Shown one piece after another: positions 1 through 9,508 of a stretch of DNA of 64,000 bases; position 1 is the first letter of the stretch, and each line of letters starts with the position of its first letter. The notes below the pieces were generated by a model. The model did no database searches. It saw only the letters and a list, made by a program, of their open reading frames with translations, and was not told where the DNA came from. The stretch is from Bacteroidales bacterium (GTDB lineage Bacteria > Bacteroidota > Bacteroidia > Bacteroidales > VadinHA17). A program made the position numbers and the translations under genes. The DNA is taken from positions 16,944 to 80,943 of the forward strand of contig JANTGF010000010.1 in assembly GCA_024763075.1 (NCBI GenBank), read 5' to 3'.

Positions 1-932
1 GCTGTATAAGCTCCTTTTATTCTGGCGTTCAGACTGAAATTGCCTGCTGCCTTAAGATCCTGATATTCTTTCAGATATAGTTCAGGGATCAAAGACAGAA
101 GGGATTCAAAACGATTGTTATCTGCACGGAATTCCAGATCCACACGGGGATCATCACCTGAAAGATCAACAGTGCCATCCAGATTCAGTTTCAACGCATT
201 TAATAAAAAAGATTGTTTTGTCAGGGTATATACCGAAAGGTCAGGATCTGCCTCCATACTGCCTTTCCACTCAAACTTTACCTGATTCAGCAATGGAATA
301 CCACCTGATTTGAAAAATACTGACTCAACTACATTATTTATCTGAATCCCTATTTTCTCCGGTCCGGCTTTTCCTGATGCCAGTAAATTCCAGTGTTGAA
401 GGGATGCGTACATTTTATCAGGGATGCTCCGGTAGGTTAAAACAGCATCTTTTATTTCAAATTTTTTAAGCTTTACAGTTAATTCTGTATCCTCCTGAAC
501 GGAATCCTGTGCCACAGATTCAGTCTCTTTCATAATATCCCAGTTTGGCTTTCCATTTTCAGGAATCATAAGACGGATCACCGGGTCTGACAAAGTAATT
601 TCCTTAATTTGGATTCCTGATTTTCTGAAAACCGAAAGCAAATCAATCCCTAACTTCAAACTTTTCAGGTTTAACAGTGTATCAGATTCATAATTATCCA
701 CACCTGAAATTGAAAGATCATCCACGCGCACTCTCAGATCGGGAAAAGAAGCTAACAAGCTTATTTTGAAATTCTTAAAATAAACCTTTGCATTCAGGTT
801 TTTGTTGATTCCGGTTGTAAAAACCTGCTTAATTTCTGCTTTAAAAAAAACAGGAATAATTGTCAGAATCAGAATTATAAGCAAGAAAAGGATGCTTAGT
901 GCTTTCAGAAATTTTTTAACCATTGTTTTCAT
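1..932 (-). CDS. AsmA-like family protein, N-terminal part, truncated by window edge
   Basis: Reverse strand is open from ATG at 932 (MKTMVKKFLKALSILFLLIILILTIIPVFFKAEI...) to the window edge. N-terminal TM followed by AsmA-type 'VYFKNFKISLLASFPDLRVRVDDLSI' text. Missing from the ORF track because it has no stop inside the window. Confidence 0.75.
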   Translation of the reverse strand, partial: MKTMVKKFLKALSILFLLIILILTIIPVFFKAEIKQVFTTGINKNLNAKVYFKNFKISLLASFPDLRVRVDDLSISGVDNYESDTLLNLKSLKLGIDLLSVFRKSGIQIKEITLSDPVIRLMIPENGKPNWDIMKETESVAQDSVQEDTELTVKLKKFEIKDAVLTYRSIPDKMYASLQHWNLLASGKAGPEKIGIQINNVVESVFFKSGGIPLLNQVKFEWKGSMEADPDLSVYTLTKQSFLLNALKLNLDGTVDLSGDDPRVDLEFRADNNRFESLLSLIPELYLKEYQDLKAAGNFSLNARIKGAYT

Positions 933-1057
933 GCGTATATCAGATACTTTACGGGGTACTTTAAAACTTTACGAAAGTATTTGATCAATAGTTTCGAAGT
1001 GTGATCCTTTTACAAAATGATGAAATTTATAATTCATTCATCCTATTGACAAATAAA

Positions 1058-2767
1058 TTAATTCAAAATTTCTCCAAGTGCAGAAAACAGGTCATTTTTA
1101 TTGATGGGTTTGGAAAAATATTTATTGAAACCCATCTCTTCAATCTTTTGTTTTTCATCTTCCATAGCGAAGGCAGTAATGGCAAAAACAGGCACTTCCT
1201 TATTCTTACTCCTGATATGCTCAAAAACCTGAATTCCATTTAGTTCCGGCATTTTTAAATCCAGAATGATAACATCGAAGTTTCTCTCTTTCTCAAACAG
1301 ATCCACGGCAATCCTTCCATTTTCCGCCCGGGCAATACTTATACCGGTAGGCTTAAACATTTCCTGGTATAATTTATAATTAAGTTCTTCATCTTCAGCA
1401 ATAAGTAATCGTTTACCTGCCCAGGGAGCATCTTTCTCCTCATCTTCTTTCTCAGGTTTACTTATATTTGCCACCTCTTTAAAAGGCAGATTGAAATAAA
1501 AAACAGAACCCTTTCCTTTTTCAGACTGTAGCCATATTTCACCATCCATCATCTCTACCAATTGTTTACTGATTGCCAGGCCCAGGCCTGTTCCCCGGTA
1601 TAATTTTTTTGTTCCTCCCTCCACTTTATAGAAGCGGTCAAAAATAATTTCCTGTTCTTCTTTGCTAATGCCTATCCCCGTGTCACTAACGAAAAATTGT
1701 AATTCCTGAAGTCCGGATCTCTTATATCCAAAAATCACTTTCCCGGAATCTGTAAATTTCAAGGCATTCTCAATGAGATTTGAAAAAATCTGTTTAAGAC
1801 GGAATGGGTCCATAATTATCTGATCAACAGTATTCTTATCCTGAATATCTAATTTAAGTTCAATATTATTTTTAAATGATTTTCCTTTCTCCGCTTCAAA
1901 ACTTTGAAGAATCTCCCTGAGTAAATTATTCAGGTCAAAGGTTTTATGAATGATTTTCCCCTGCCCCGATTCAATTTCTGACAGGTCAAGGATTTCATTT
2001 ATGAGACGCAATAATGTTTCACCGCTTTCATTAATAATTTTCACATAATTATCACGGGCCTCAGGATTGGTTTCATGAATAAGAAGCTGACTGAACCCAA
2101 TGATCCCATTCATGGGTGTACGTATTTCATGAGACATATTAGACAGAAAAGAGGATTTCAGCATATCAGATTGTTCTGCTTTTTCTTTCTCTTTAAGGTA
2201 ATAACTTTTTGTATAATAAATGAAAAAAGAGATGATCAGTATTATAGGTATCAAAAATGTTATATGATCAATGATTCTGGCTTTCTCACTCGGGTATGTT
2301 GAAATCACATCCGGATAAATCAACTCCAACAGCAACAGCAATATAATGGTAAGAGTGTACATGGAAATCATACCAACCAGCAAATTACCTCTGAAAAACA
2401 GTAAAATAAATATTAGGAGAGCAAAAAAGACATCCAAGACCGGACTTTTTGAGCCACCACTCTCAATCCAGAGAAGGGATAAAACAACCAGCATAAAAAT
2501 AAAAGAAGTGTACAACACAGGTGTATAAATCTTTCTGAACCGCGATAAATAATAAAAACCCGATAAAGTTATTCCAATCAGGCCTGGTAAAATAATAGCG
2601 GTTTTTGATAAGCCCATAGCAGCGTTTAATGCAACACTGTAGAGTGATACAGTTGCTCCAAACAGCATAAAAGCATTAAGGAATCTTTGTTCCATGATAA
2701 ATTCGGAGCGCGGACCCAGAAGCATGGTACCCCAGCTATGCAATTTATTCTTAATATTTGTTATCAT
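1058..2767 (-). CDS. Membrane-bound hybrid sensor histidine kinase with C-terminal receiver domain
   Basis: N-terminal TM helices, HisKA '[23 protein letters not shown]', HATPase '[18 protein letters not shown]...[16 protein letters not shown]', receiver '[14 protein letters not shown]...[13 protein letters not shown]'. Confidence 0.95.
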   Translation of the reverse strand: MITNIKNKLHSWGTMLLGPRSEFIMEQRFLNAFMLFGATVSLYSVALNAAMGLSKTAIILPGLIGITLSGFYYLSRFRKIYTPVLYTSFIFMLVVLSLLWIESGGSKSPVLDVFFALLIFILLFFRGNLLVGMISMYTLTIILLLLLELIYPDVISTYPSEKARIIDHITFLIPIILIISFFIYYTKSYYLKEKEKAEQSDMLKSSFLSNMSHEIRTPMNGIIGFSQLLIHETNPEARDNYVKIINESGETLLRLINEILDLSEIESGQGKIIHKTFDLNNLLREILQSFEAEKGKSFKNNIELKLDIQDKNTVDQIIMDPFRLKQIFSNLIENALKFTDSGKVIFGYKRSGLQELQFFVSDTGIGISKEEQEIIFDRFYKVEGGTKKLYRGTGLGLAISKQLVEMMDGEIWLQSEKGKGSVFYFNLPFKEVANISKPEKEDEEKDAPWAGKRLLIAEDEELNYKLYQEMFKPTGISIARAENGRIAVDLFEKERNFDVIILDLKMPELNGIQVFEHIRSKNKEVPVFAITAFAMEDEKQKIEEMGFNKYFSKPINKNDLFSALGEILN

Positions 2768-2915
2768 TTAGAGTCAAATTTTTAAAATCAGGTAAAAGTA
2801 ATAATTTTCTTTAGATGTAAAGAGAGAACTCTTACAATCCTCTTATTTAGTTAAAGGATATGGTTTTACAGTTTTGAGACCTTCGTTGTTGCAGGAAAAC
2901 CTGAATAGAAATTAC

Positions 2916-2946
2916 TTGACTAATTCATAAAAAATCCGTATATTTA
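2916..2946 (+). promoter_or_regulatory. Candidate Bacteroidetes-type promoter for the Memo-AMMECR1 gene
   Basis: TTG (2916-2918), 20 bp spacer, TATATTTA (7/8 match to TAnnTTTG), about 78 bp upstream of the ATG. Confidence 0.4.
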
Positions 2947-3023
2947 GGGGGTACTCATAAGAGATAATTTATTTTCTCTTTCATATGGAATTTGCATAAA
3001 TAGCAGTATATAAGTAATATATA

Positions 3024-4565
3024 ATGAAGTCTGTCATTCAGTTATCATGCATTTTGCTTTTACTGGCCGCTACGGCCTCTACATGCACTGCACAAAACCA
3101 ATCTGCCATGAAAAATAAAAATGTACAACCGGTTAACCGGCAAGCTGTTGTTGCCGGAAGTTTTTACCCTTCGGATCCTGTGGAATTAAGGTCAACTTTG
3201 GAAGGATTTTTCAAGAAAGCGGGGGAAGTAAAGCATCAGGGTAGTATCAGGGCGCTGATTTCCCCACATGCCGGCTATGTATTCTCCGGTTTTGTTGCTG
3301 CTTCAGCCTATCGTCAGCTTGACAGGGAGGCGGAGTATGAACATGTTTTTGTGATCGGTTCCAGTCATCATACCGGATTCTATGGTGCTTCTATTTACAA
3401 TAAAGGAAATTATGAAACTCCCCTGGGTGAGGTGGAAGTGGATACTGACCTCGCATCGAAGCTTATAAAGGATAATTCCTGCTTTACTTTTAACGAAGAA
3501 GCACACAAGAGGGAACACTCTCTTGAAGTGCAACTCCCTTTTCTGCAATACCGGTTAAACAAGCCTTTTAAGATCATTCCTATTGTTTTGGGTTCACAGA
3601 GTCCGGATGTTTCAGAAAAGATTGCTAAAGCCCTGGAGCCCTGGTTTACCGCAGGAAACCTGTTCGTTTTCAGCACTGATCTCTCTCATTATCCAACATG
3701 GGAAGAGGCCAATAAAGCCGATGCTCATACCATAAAAGGGATTTTGAGCGGCTCACCGGACCAGCTTCTTCGGGCACTCCAGGAAAATGAACAGGAGAAC
3801 TACCCGGGATTACTAACTAGCATGTGTGGCTGGCCTGCAGTTTTAAGTCTGCTGGATATTACAAGCAGCCTGGGCGGTTTTGGTTATCACAAAGCACTTT
3901 ACAAAAACTCGGGAGATACTCCCTATGGCAATCATCAGCGGGTGGTGGGCTACGTATCAGTAATTGTTACAGATGATAATAGTTCTGAAGAAAAAGCATT
4001 TCTTACAGAAAAAGATAAAAGAACGCTGCTTAAAATAGCAAGGAATACCCTTACGGAAAAGATCGTTTACAACCGTTTTTCCAAAATTGAAACCAAAGCT
4101 TTTTCTTCCACTCTCCTCACTCCTGCCGGAGCATTTGTAACCCTTCATACTGCTGAAGGGCAATTAAGAGGATGTATCGGCCGGTTTCAGCCGGAGATTC
4201 CCTTATTCAAAGTAGTAAAAGAAATGGCTATTTCCGCAGCATTGAATGATTACCGCTTTTCTCCGGTAAAAGCAGAAGAGATTCCTTCTTTGGATATAGA
4301 AATTTCCGTATTAACCCCTTTGAAGAAAATCAACAGCATTGATGAACTGCAGCTGGGGAAGGATGGTATTTACATCCGTAATGACGGACGATCCGGAACT
4401 TTTCTTCCCCAGGTAGCTGAAAGTACAGGCTGGAGTAAAGAAGAGTTCCTGGGACATTGTTCAAGGGATAAAGCCGGTTTAGGTTGGGATGGCTGGAAAG
4501 ATGCCGATTTATTTACCTATCAGGCAATTATCTTTTCAGAGAAAGAAATGGGGATAAAACATTGA
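3024..4565 (+). CDS. AmmeMemoRadiSam system proteins B and A fused (Memo-like + AMMECR1), with signal peptide
   Basis: N-terminal signal sequence 'MKSVIQLSCILLLLAATASTCTAQ'; Memo motifs 'ISPHAGYVFSGFVAASAY...VFVIGSSHHTG...STDLSHYPTW'; AMMECR1 motifs 'GAFVTLHTAEGQLRGCIGRFQP...ALNDYRFSPV...EISVLTPL'. Confidence 0.9.
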   Translation: MKSVIQLSCILLLLAATASTCTAQNQSAMKNKNVQPVNRQAVVAGSFYPSDPVELRSTLEGFFKKAGEVKHQGSIRALISPHAGYVFSGFVAASAYRQLDREAEYEHVFVIGSSHHTGFYGASIYNKGNYETPLGEVEVDTDLASKLIKDNSCFTFNEEAHKREHSLEVQLPFLQYRLNKPFKIIPIVLGSQSPDVSEKIAKALEPWFTAGNLFVFSTDLSHYPTWEEANKADAHTIKGILSGSPDQLLRALQENEQENYPGLLTSMCGWPAVLSLLDITSSLGGFGYHKALYKNSGDTPYGNHQRVVGYVSVIVTDDNSSEEKAFLTEKDKRTLLKIARNTLTEKIVYNRFSKIETKAFSSTLLTPAGAFVTLHTAEGQLRGCIGRFQPEIPLFKVVKEMAISAALNDYRFSPVKAEEIPSLDIEISVLTPLKKINSIDELQLGKDGIYIRNDGRSGTFLPQVAESTGWSKEEFLGHCSRDKAGLGWDGWKDADLFTYQAIIFSEKEMGIKH

Positions 4566-4589
4566 CATACGGTTAGTCAGAGACAATGC

Positions 4590-4745
4590 CTGAGATTTAA
4601 AATGCCTAGAATGCCTAAAATTCAAAATGCTTAGAATGCCTGGAATTCAAAATGCCTAAAATGCCTAAAATTTAAAGTGCCTAAAATGCCTAAACTGCCT
4701 AAAATTTAAAATGACTAAAATTAAAATTGTCTGAAATGTCTAACA
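4590..4745. repeat. Degenerate 9-bp-period tandem repeat (ATGCCTAAA)n
   Basis: Direct reading: aatgcctaaaatgcctaaaatttaaagtgcctaaaatgcctaaactgcctaaaat. Same family recurs near 45.0 kb, 45.4 kb, 48.3-48.5 kb and 50.4-50.6 kb. Confidence 0.8.
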
Positions 4746-4879
4746 TTTAAAATACTTAATATGAAAAATGAGTAAATGCTGTCGACTTATTTCTGTGATG
4801 TAAAAATGACTGCTCACTCCCTTATTATGAAATAATATTACGGTACTCTGCACCTCCTCATTCTCCCTTTGAGTCTTGG

Positions 4880-5115
4880 ATTTTTTCCGAAAACCAGCAA
4901 ACTTTTTCAGCAAACCCTTTTATTGTTCTTTTCAGAAACCAAAGGAACAATAGAAATCGCGAAACAGTTGAAATCTATGATTTCTTTACTGTTTCGAGCA
5001 TCCTCTTCCAAAGGAGTCCCCTTGGGAGAAAAACAAAGAAAATTAACAATATTCTGTTTTTCGGGACCATTGAAACCCACCAGAAACAAGCTCAACCAGC
5101 AAATAACCTATTTCC
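4880..5115. repeat. Structured palindromic intergenic element
   Basis: Two strong hairpins: TATTGTTC...GAACAATA (4921-4952) and CGAAACAGTtgAAATCtatGATTTctttACTGTTTCG (4960-4996). Confidence 0.6.
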
Positions 5116-5225
5116 GAGATTACCACTCCATTTTCAAATCAAACAATTTTCAAATTTTCAAATTGATTTTTTACCTTCTCTCCGTCACCCCGTCACTCTT
5201 TCAATCCTTCATCCTTCATCCTTCA

Positions 5226-5639
5226 TCACTCCCCATAAACCGTAACCACCAGTTCTCTGGGACCTCCGTAATTCCGGAATTCACAAAGATATATTCCCTG
5301 CCAGATCCCTATGTTCAGCCTGTGATTAGTAATCGGGATTGTTACAGAAGACCCAAGCAGGGAAGATTTTAAATGTGCTGGCATATCATCGGCTCCTTCT
5401 ATGGTATGCCGGTAAACCGGGTCATTCTCGGGGATCAGTTTATTCATAAAGGACTCAAAGTCATCCCGGACAGTAGGATCGGCATTTTCATTAAGAGTGA
5501 GTGCTGCAGAAGTATGTTTAATAAAAATATGGGCGATCCCGGTTTCAGGCAAGTCATCCAGATATTTTTCCAGGAAGGAACTGATTAAATGATATCCCCT
5601 GGGAAATCGTGGCAGTTTTACATTTACTTGTGTAACCAT
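5226..5639 (-). CDS. YjbQ/UPF0047 family (secondary thiamine-phosphate synthase-like) protein
   Basis: Motifs 'GIAHIFIKHTSAALTLNENADPTVRDDFESFMNKLIPE', 'HTIEGADDMPAHLKSSLLGSSVTIPI', 'GIWQGIYLCEFRNYGGPRELVVTVYGE'. Confidence 0.95.
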   Translation of the reverse strand: MVTQVNVKLPRFPRGYHLISSFLEKYLDDLPETGIAHIFIKHTSAALTLNENADPTVRDDFESFMNKLIPENDPVYRHTIEGADDMPAHLKSSLLGSSVTIPITNHRLNIGIWQGIYLCEFRNYGGPRELVVTVYGE

Positions 5640-5800
5640 AAGTCATTATATTTTAATAGATTGTAGCTTAGTCAGATTTAAAAATAGCAATAAACAAATA
5701 TACATTTTTTAGCATCTCATTCAATATAGAACATTAAACTATAACCAATTTTAATTAAATCCAACCGGGGAATTGGTTCTTTTTACAGGAACACTGGCAT

Positions 5801-5808
5801 TATTTTTG
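5801..5808 (+). promoter_or_regulatory. Candidate -7 box (TATTTTTG)
   Basis: Exact TAnnTTTG match about 40 bp upstream of the ATG at 5849. Confidence 0.4.
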
Positions 5809-5848
5809 CACCGAAAACCATGAAACCATTTCACTTTTTATTACCTTC

Positions 5849-6289
5849 ATGAGAACAATAACATTCATTCTGGTTTTTACTTTTATTGGACTTAGCTGTG
5901 AAAAAAATACTTCTTTACTGGAGTATACTTCAGAGAAAGTAAAATTTTATACTGATGCCGGCTCTTATCATGAAAAAGACAGCATTGATCTGTTCCTTGA
6001 AAATAATTCATCAAATGATCTGATCACAGGTCTAAGATGCGGACAATATCTTGAGATGGGATATCAAATGAAAGAGAAAGACGAATGGTCTGCTGAAAAA
6101 TATTTCTGGTATGCGCAACTGGATTGCCCGACCTTAATTGATACAATAGAGGCAAACAGTACATATAAATACACCTTTTCTGCCACATTGTTTGATACAA
6201 CGGGTACCTTCAGGCTTTTTCTTCCATACTATATTCCGGAAAAAGATACAAGTTTTACTGTCGTTTCAAATTCTTTTGATGTTTACTAA
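5849..6289 (+). CDS. Hypothetical lipoprotein (BsuPI-like fold possible)
   Basis: Lipobox-like 'FIGLSCEKN'; beta-rich small secreted protein. Confidence 0.7.
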   Translation: MRTITFILVFTFIGLSCEKNTSLLEYTSEKVKFYTDAGSYHEKDSIDLFLENNSSNDLITGLRCGQYLEMGYQMKEKDEWSAEKYFWYAQLDCPTLIDTIEANSTYKYTFSATLFDTTGTFRLFLPYYIPEKDTSFTVVSNSFDVY

Positions 6290-6843
6290 AAAATACAGGG
6301 AATAAACATCCGGGTATGTTTCATGTACTCCCTGTATTCATCGCCAAAATAATCCAGATTCTCAACTTCTTCCTGTTTTGCGGTTAAAAACAGAAAAAGA
6401 CTTGCCACCAACATAGTTGCTACTCCGGTTAAGGTAATGTTTTTAAAGAATGCTCCCCAGGCCAAAAATAACAGGGAGCTGTAAAGCGGATGCCGGATGG
6501 TACGATAAGCTCCTGTTTGGATAAGTTTTGCTGTTTTTTCAAAATCTTTTAATGACTTATCTGTACGCTGTAAATCCTTGTGACCCGATTTATGAAGCAA
6601 TAGAAATCCATGAATTGCAAGGAAGGCTGATCCAAAAAGAAAAATCCACGAAATGACCTGGTTCCAGCTAAAGGGGTTCTTAAACCAAACATCTGCGTTT
6701 AGTAAAATAATGATTGCAATGGTTTCAAATACAAAAAAACGATAAAAACCATGCGAAGAAAGCTTTTTGAGAGAGATCCTGGAAAACCACAAATTAAAAA
6801 TGGTGAACAGAACAAAAATACCGGCTTTCAAAAGAAGGTTCAT
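6286..6843 (-). CDS. Isoprenylcysteine methyltransferase-like / NnrU-like membrane methyltransferase
   Basis: TM segments plus 'LIQTGAYRTIRHPLYSSLLFLAWG' and 'EEVENLDYFGDEYREYMKHTRMFIPCIF'. Confidence 0.85.
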   Translation of the reverse strand: MNLLLKAGIFVLFTIFNLWFSRISLKKLSSHGFYRFFVFETIAIIILLNADVWFKNPFSWNQVISWIFLFGSAFLAIHGFLLLHKSGHKDLQRTDKSLKDFEKTAKLIQTGAYRTIRHPLYSSLLFLAWGAFFKNITLTGVATMLVASLFLFLTAKQEEVENLDYFGDEYREYMKHTRMFIPCIF

Positions 6844-7589
6844 TCTCTCAATTTTTCTAAATTCCGTATGGCAGTTTCTGATAAAAGGCTTATATCCACG
6901 CTACTCACAAACATGGTAAAACCTTTTTCCTTAAAGGGTATCAGGTACTCAGGGGAACCTCCGTAAATGGCCAGACGGATATTGGCCGAATTACACACCG
7001 CAGCAATCAAATCTATTGCTTCTACTACCTCCGGGTGGTTTACCTGACCGGCTTTTCCAAAACTGGAGGAAAGATCATAGGGTCCCACAAAAACAGCATC
7101 CACCCCTTTCACTTTTACAATATTTTCAATATGATCCAGGACGTCTTTGTGTTCAGCCTGCACAATAACTGCAGTTTCATTATTTGTATTTTGAACAGCT
7201 TCTTCAAAATTAAGACCATACATATTTGCCCTGGCAAGACCGATGCCCCTCACCCCCATTGGCGGATATTTAGCAAAGCTTACTATTTTTTCTGCCTGTT
7301 CAGCTGTATTAACCTGTGGAACGACTATCCCTTCTGTCCCAATATCCAGGGCTTTTTTAATGGTAGTTTCGTGGTGGTCGGGTATCCTGATTATTCCCGG
7401 ACAGGTACTTCCTGAAGCCTGGAGCAATCCGAGTATGGTTTTGAAGTCAAGCGGACTATGCTCCGCATCGATAAATAACCAGTCATAACCGGCCTTTGCC
7501 AGCATCTCAGGAATCTCTGGGCTGCCGAGCGTGATTCCCACACCATATAACAGTTCTCCGTTTAATAATCTTTTTCTGAAATTATACAT
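6840..7589 (-). CDS. HpcH/HpaI aldolase family (2-keto-3-deoxy acid aldolase-like)
   Basis: 'GYDWLFIDAEHSPLDFKTILGLLQA', 'KALDIGTEGIVVPQVNTAEQAEKIVSFAKYPPMGVRGIG', 'VDAVFVGPYDLSSSFGKAGQVNHPEV'. Overlaps the next gene by 4 nt. Confidence 0.95.
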   Translation of the reverse strand: MYNFRKRLLNGELLYGVGITLGSPEIPEMLAKAGYDWLFIDAEHSPLDFKTILGLLQASGSTCPGIIRIPDHHETTIKKALDIGTEGIVVPQVNTAEQAEKIVSFAKYPPMGVRGIGLARANMYGLNFEEAVQNTNNETAVIVQAEHKDVLDHIENIVKVKGVDAVFVGPYDLSSSFGKAGQVNHPEVVEAIDLIAAVCNSANIRLAIYGGSPEYLIPFKEKGFTMFVSSVDISLLSETAIRNLEKLRE

Positions 7590-7610
7590 TACACTTTCTT
7601 TAAAGCTTTA

Positions 7611-8123
7611 TTAAAACAATGTTATTCTTTCGAGTTTTAACAATCTTTTCTTAACTGCTAATCCTCCACCATAACCAACAAGGTCCCCCTTGCTTCCCAT
7701 GATACGATGACAAGGTATAATTATACCAATAGCATTTGCTCCATTTGCACCGGCAACTGCCCGAACCGCTTTTTCATTGTTTATATTTCGTGCCAGTTGT
7801 AAATATGTGGATGTAGTTCCATAAGACACATTCAATAAAGCACTCCAAACGCTTTTTTGAAAATCAGTCCCAACCATTAACAAAGGAATGTCGAATTCTT
7901 TCCTTTCTCCACCAAGATACTCATCAAGTTGAGTTTTTGTTTTTTCTATAATTTCATCGGGTTGTTCTACAAAATGTGCATTCAGGCCCTCCTTAATTCT
8001 ATCATCCACTATTTTCCTTAATTTTCTGTATCTAAAATCAAGCAAACAAAGTTTCCCATCAAAAGAGCCAATTATTAATTCTCCGATCTTAGTTTTGTAA
8101 TACTGAATGTTGATCCGGTTCAT
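7611..8123 (-). CDS. ogt: Methylated-DNA--[protein]-cysteine S-methyltransferase
   Basis: 'GTDFQKSVWSALLNVSYGTTSTYLQLA' and active site 'GANAIGIIIPCHRIMGSKGDLVGYGGGLAVKKRLLKLE'. Confidence 0.95.
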   Translation of the reverse strand: MNRINIQYYKTKIGELIIGSFDGKLCLLDFRYRKLRKIVDDRIKEGLNAHFVEQPDEIIEKTKTQLDEYLGGERKEFDIPLLMVGTDFQKSVWSALLNVSYGTTSTYLQLARNINNEKAVRAVAGANGANAIGIIIPCHRIMGSKGDLVGYGGGLAVKKRLLKLERITLF

Positions 8124-8155
8124 AAGATGTGTTTACAATCTCAATTTCATTCATT

Positions 8156-8219
8156 CTTTGATCTCCGAAGCTTTGGCGAAGGAGAATCTTTGATCTCCAT
8201 AGCTTTAGCGAAGGAGATA
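8156..8219. repeat. Tandem pair of 32-bp hairpin-forming units
   Basis: ctttgatctccgaagctttggcgaaggagaat followed directly by ctttgatctccatagctttagcgaaggagat; each has an ATCTCC/GGAGAT-like stem. Confidence 0.75.
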
Positions 8220-8281
8220 GCTTAGGAGGACTTCCTTTTTCCTTCTGCCTTTTTCCTTTTTCCTTCTTCCTTTGACTTCCG

Positions 8282-9307
8282 TTACCATTCAGGAGGCCAG
8301 TCAGAAAGCTTTTTAAAGAACATCAGGTCTTTGTAATAAGTCTTGGTTTTATCCTCGATCGCAAGCATTTCATCTGCTGTTAAAGGTTTGAATTCCTTTG
8401 CAATCCTAATATTTTCCTCCAGCTCAGGAATCTTGTCAATACCCACAATGATGGTACTTACAGGCAGGGTAAGAACATATTCCATAGCCTCTTTCATGGT
8501 AATGATCCCTCCATGGCTGAAAATCCGGTCACGCGCAGGAATCTTCATCCCCACAATTCCAATATTTTTTTCAACGGCTGTTGGTAAAAACTTTTCGATA
8601 AAAGGATTGTAATGCTTATCGGCGGCATTGATAGCAACCAGCGCATTATCAAAGGGATATCTTTCAAGCAATGTACGCATTACAACCGGATCTTCATGAC
8701 CGGTAATGCCAATGAACTTCACAACACCCTCGTCTTTTGCTTTTTGCATTGCTTTCAGTACACCATCATCGGCAAATATCTTATCCAGGGTATCAATTTC
8801 CCGGGCTCTGACGTTGTGTATTTGCCAGAGGTCAATATGATCGGTTTGAAGGTTCTTTAATGATTTCTCCAGATGCCGCATTGCACCATCGTAACTTCGG
8901 TCATGCGATTTGGTTGCAAGAAACACTTCTTTACGGCGGTGTTTCATTACTTTACCAATATACCGTTCACTGGTTCCCTGCATTTTTAGCTGATCTTCTC
9001 CCTTTGTGGCTCTTCCATAATAGGCAGATGTATCAATGTAATTTACACCCAGGTCGATTGCACGGTTAATAATTTCAACGGATTCTTTTTCTTTTCCGGG
9101 TGTTTCAATGGTTGCCTGTCCGCCCAGGCTGAAGAGGCTGACCATATACCCTGTTTTTCCAAGAGGCCTTTTAGGCATGGCCCCTCTTTTGGCAGAAGCT
9201 GCAATTAGATCAAAAGGGCTGATGTATGAAGCTAATCCCGCAACGGCAGTGGATGCCATAAGTTTCTTCAGGAACTCACGGCGTGTACGATAATCTTTTG
9301 TTGTCAT
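8282..9307 (-). CDS. Aldo/keto reductase with Tat-like signal
   Basis: 'RTRREFLKKLMASTAVAGLASY' Tat-like leader; 'RPLGKTGYMVSLFSLGGQ...GVNYIDTSAYYG...DLWQIHNVR...VKFIGITGH'. Confidence 0.93.
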   Translation of the reverse strand: MTTKDYRTRREFLKKLMASTAVAGLASYISPFDLIAASAKRGAMPKRPLGKTGYMVSLFSLGGQATIETPGKEKESVEIINRAIDLGVNYIDTSAYYGRATKGEDQLKMQGTSERYIGKVMKHRRKEVFLATKSHDRSYDGAMRHLEKSLKNLQTDHIDLWQIHNVRAREIDTLDKIFADDGVLKAMQKAKDEGVVKFIGITGHEDPVVMRTLLERYPFDNALVAINAADKHYNPFIEKFLPTAVEKNIGIVGMKIPARDRIFSHGGIITMKEAMEYVLTLPVSTIIVGIDKIPELEENIRIAKEFKPLTADEMLAIEDKTKTYYKDLMFFKKLSDWPPEW

Positions 9308-9392
9308 AATGAAATCTTTATTTTATTCTGCATAAATATATGAATTCCACAGGAGAATGCAAAAAAGATACTTTTAATTAAATCACTTTTTA

Positions 9393-9400
9393 TATATTTG
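9393..9400 (+). promoter_or_regulatory. Candidate -7 box for tRNA-Gly (TATATTTG)
   Basis: Exact TAnnTTTG match ending 14 bp before the tRNA 5' end. Confidence 0.55.
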
Positions 9401-9414
9401 CCAACTAAACTTTT

Positions 9415-9486
9415 GCGGGAGTAGCTCAGTGGTAGAGCATCAGCTTCCCAAGCTGAGGGTCGCGGGTTCGATCCCCGTTTCCCGCT
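9415..9486 (+). tRNA. tRNA-Gly (anticodon CCC)
   Basis: Cloverleaf read by eye: acceptor GCGGGAG/TTCCCGC, D-arm 'AGCTCAGTGGTAGAGC', anticodon stem-loop TCAGC-TTCCCAA-GCTGA, T-arm 'GCGGGTTCGATCCCCGT', discriminator T; CCA not encoded. Confidence 0.95.
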
Positions 9487-9508
9487 CTTTTTTCTCATTT
9501 TTTATAGC

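Noticed and set aside
4869-5372. 167-aa ORF on + strand
   Set aside because: Covers the palindromic spacer element and runs antisense into the YjbQ gene; low-complexity tail and no domain.
9415-9486. tRNA as integration site of a genomic island
   Set aside because: No integrase and no repeat of the tRNA 3' end seen downstream; the accessory-looking region starts several kb away.
9304-9498. 64-aa ORF 'MRKKSGKRGSNPRPSAWEADALPLSYSRK'
   Set aside because: Antisense translation of the tRNA-Gly gene, a common annotation artefact; same for 9440..9625.
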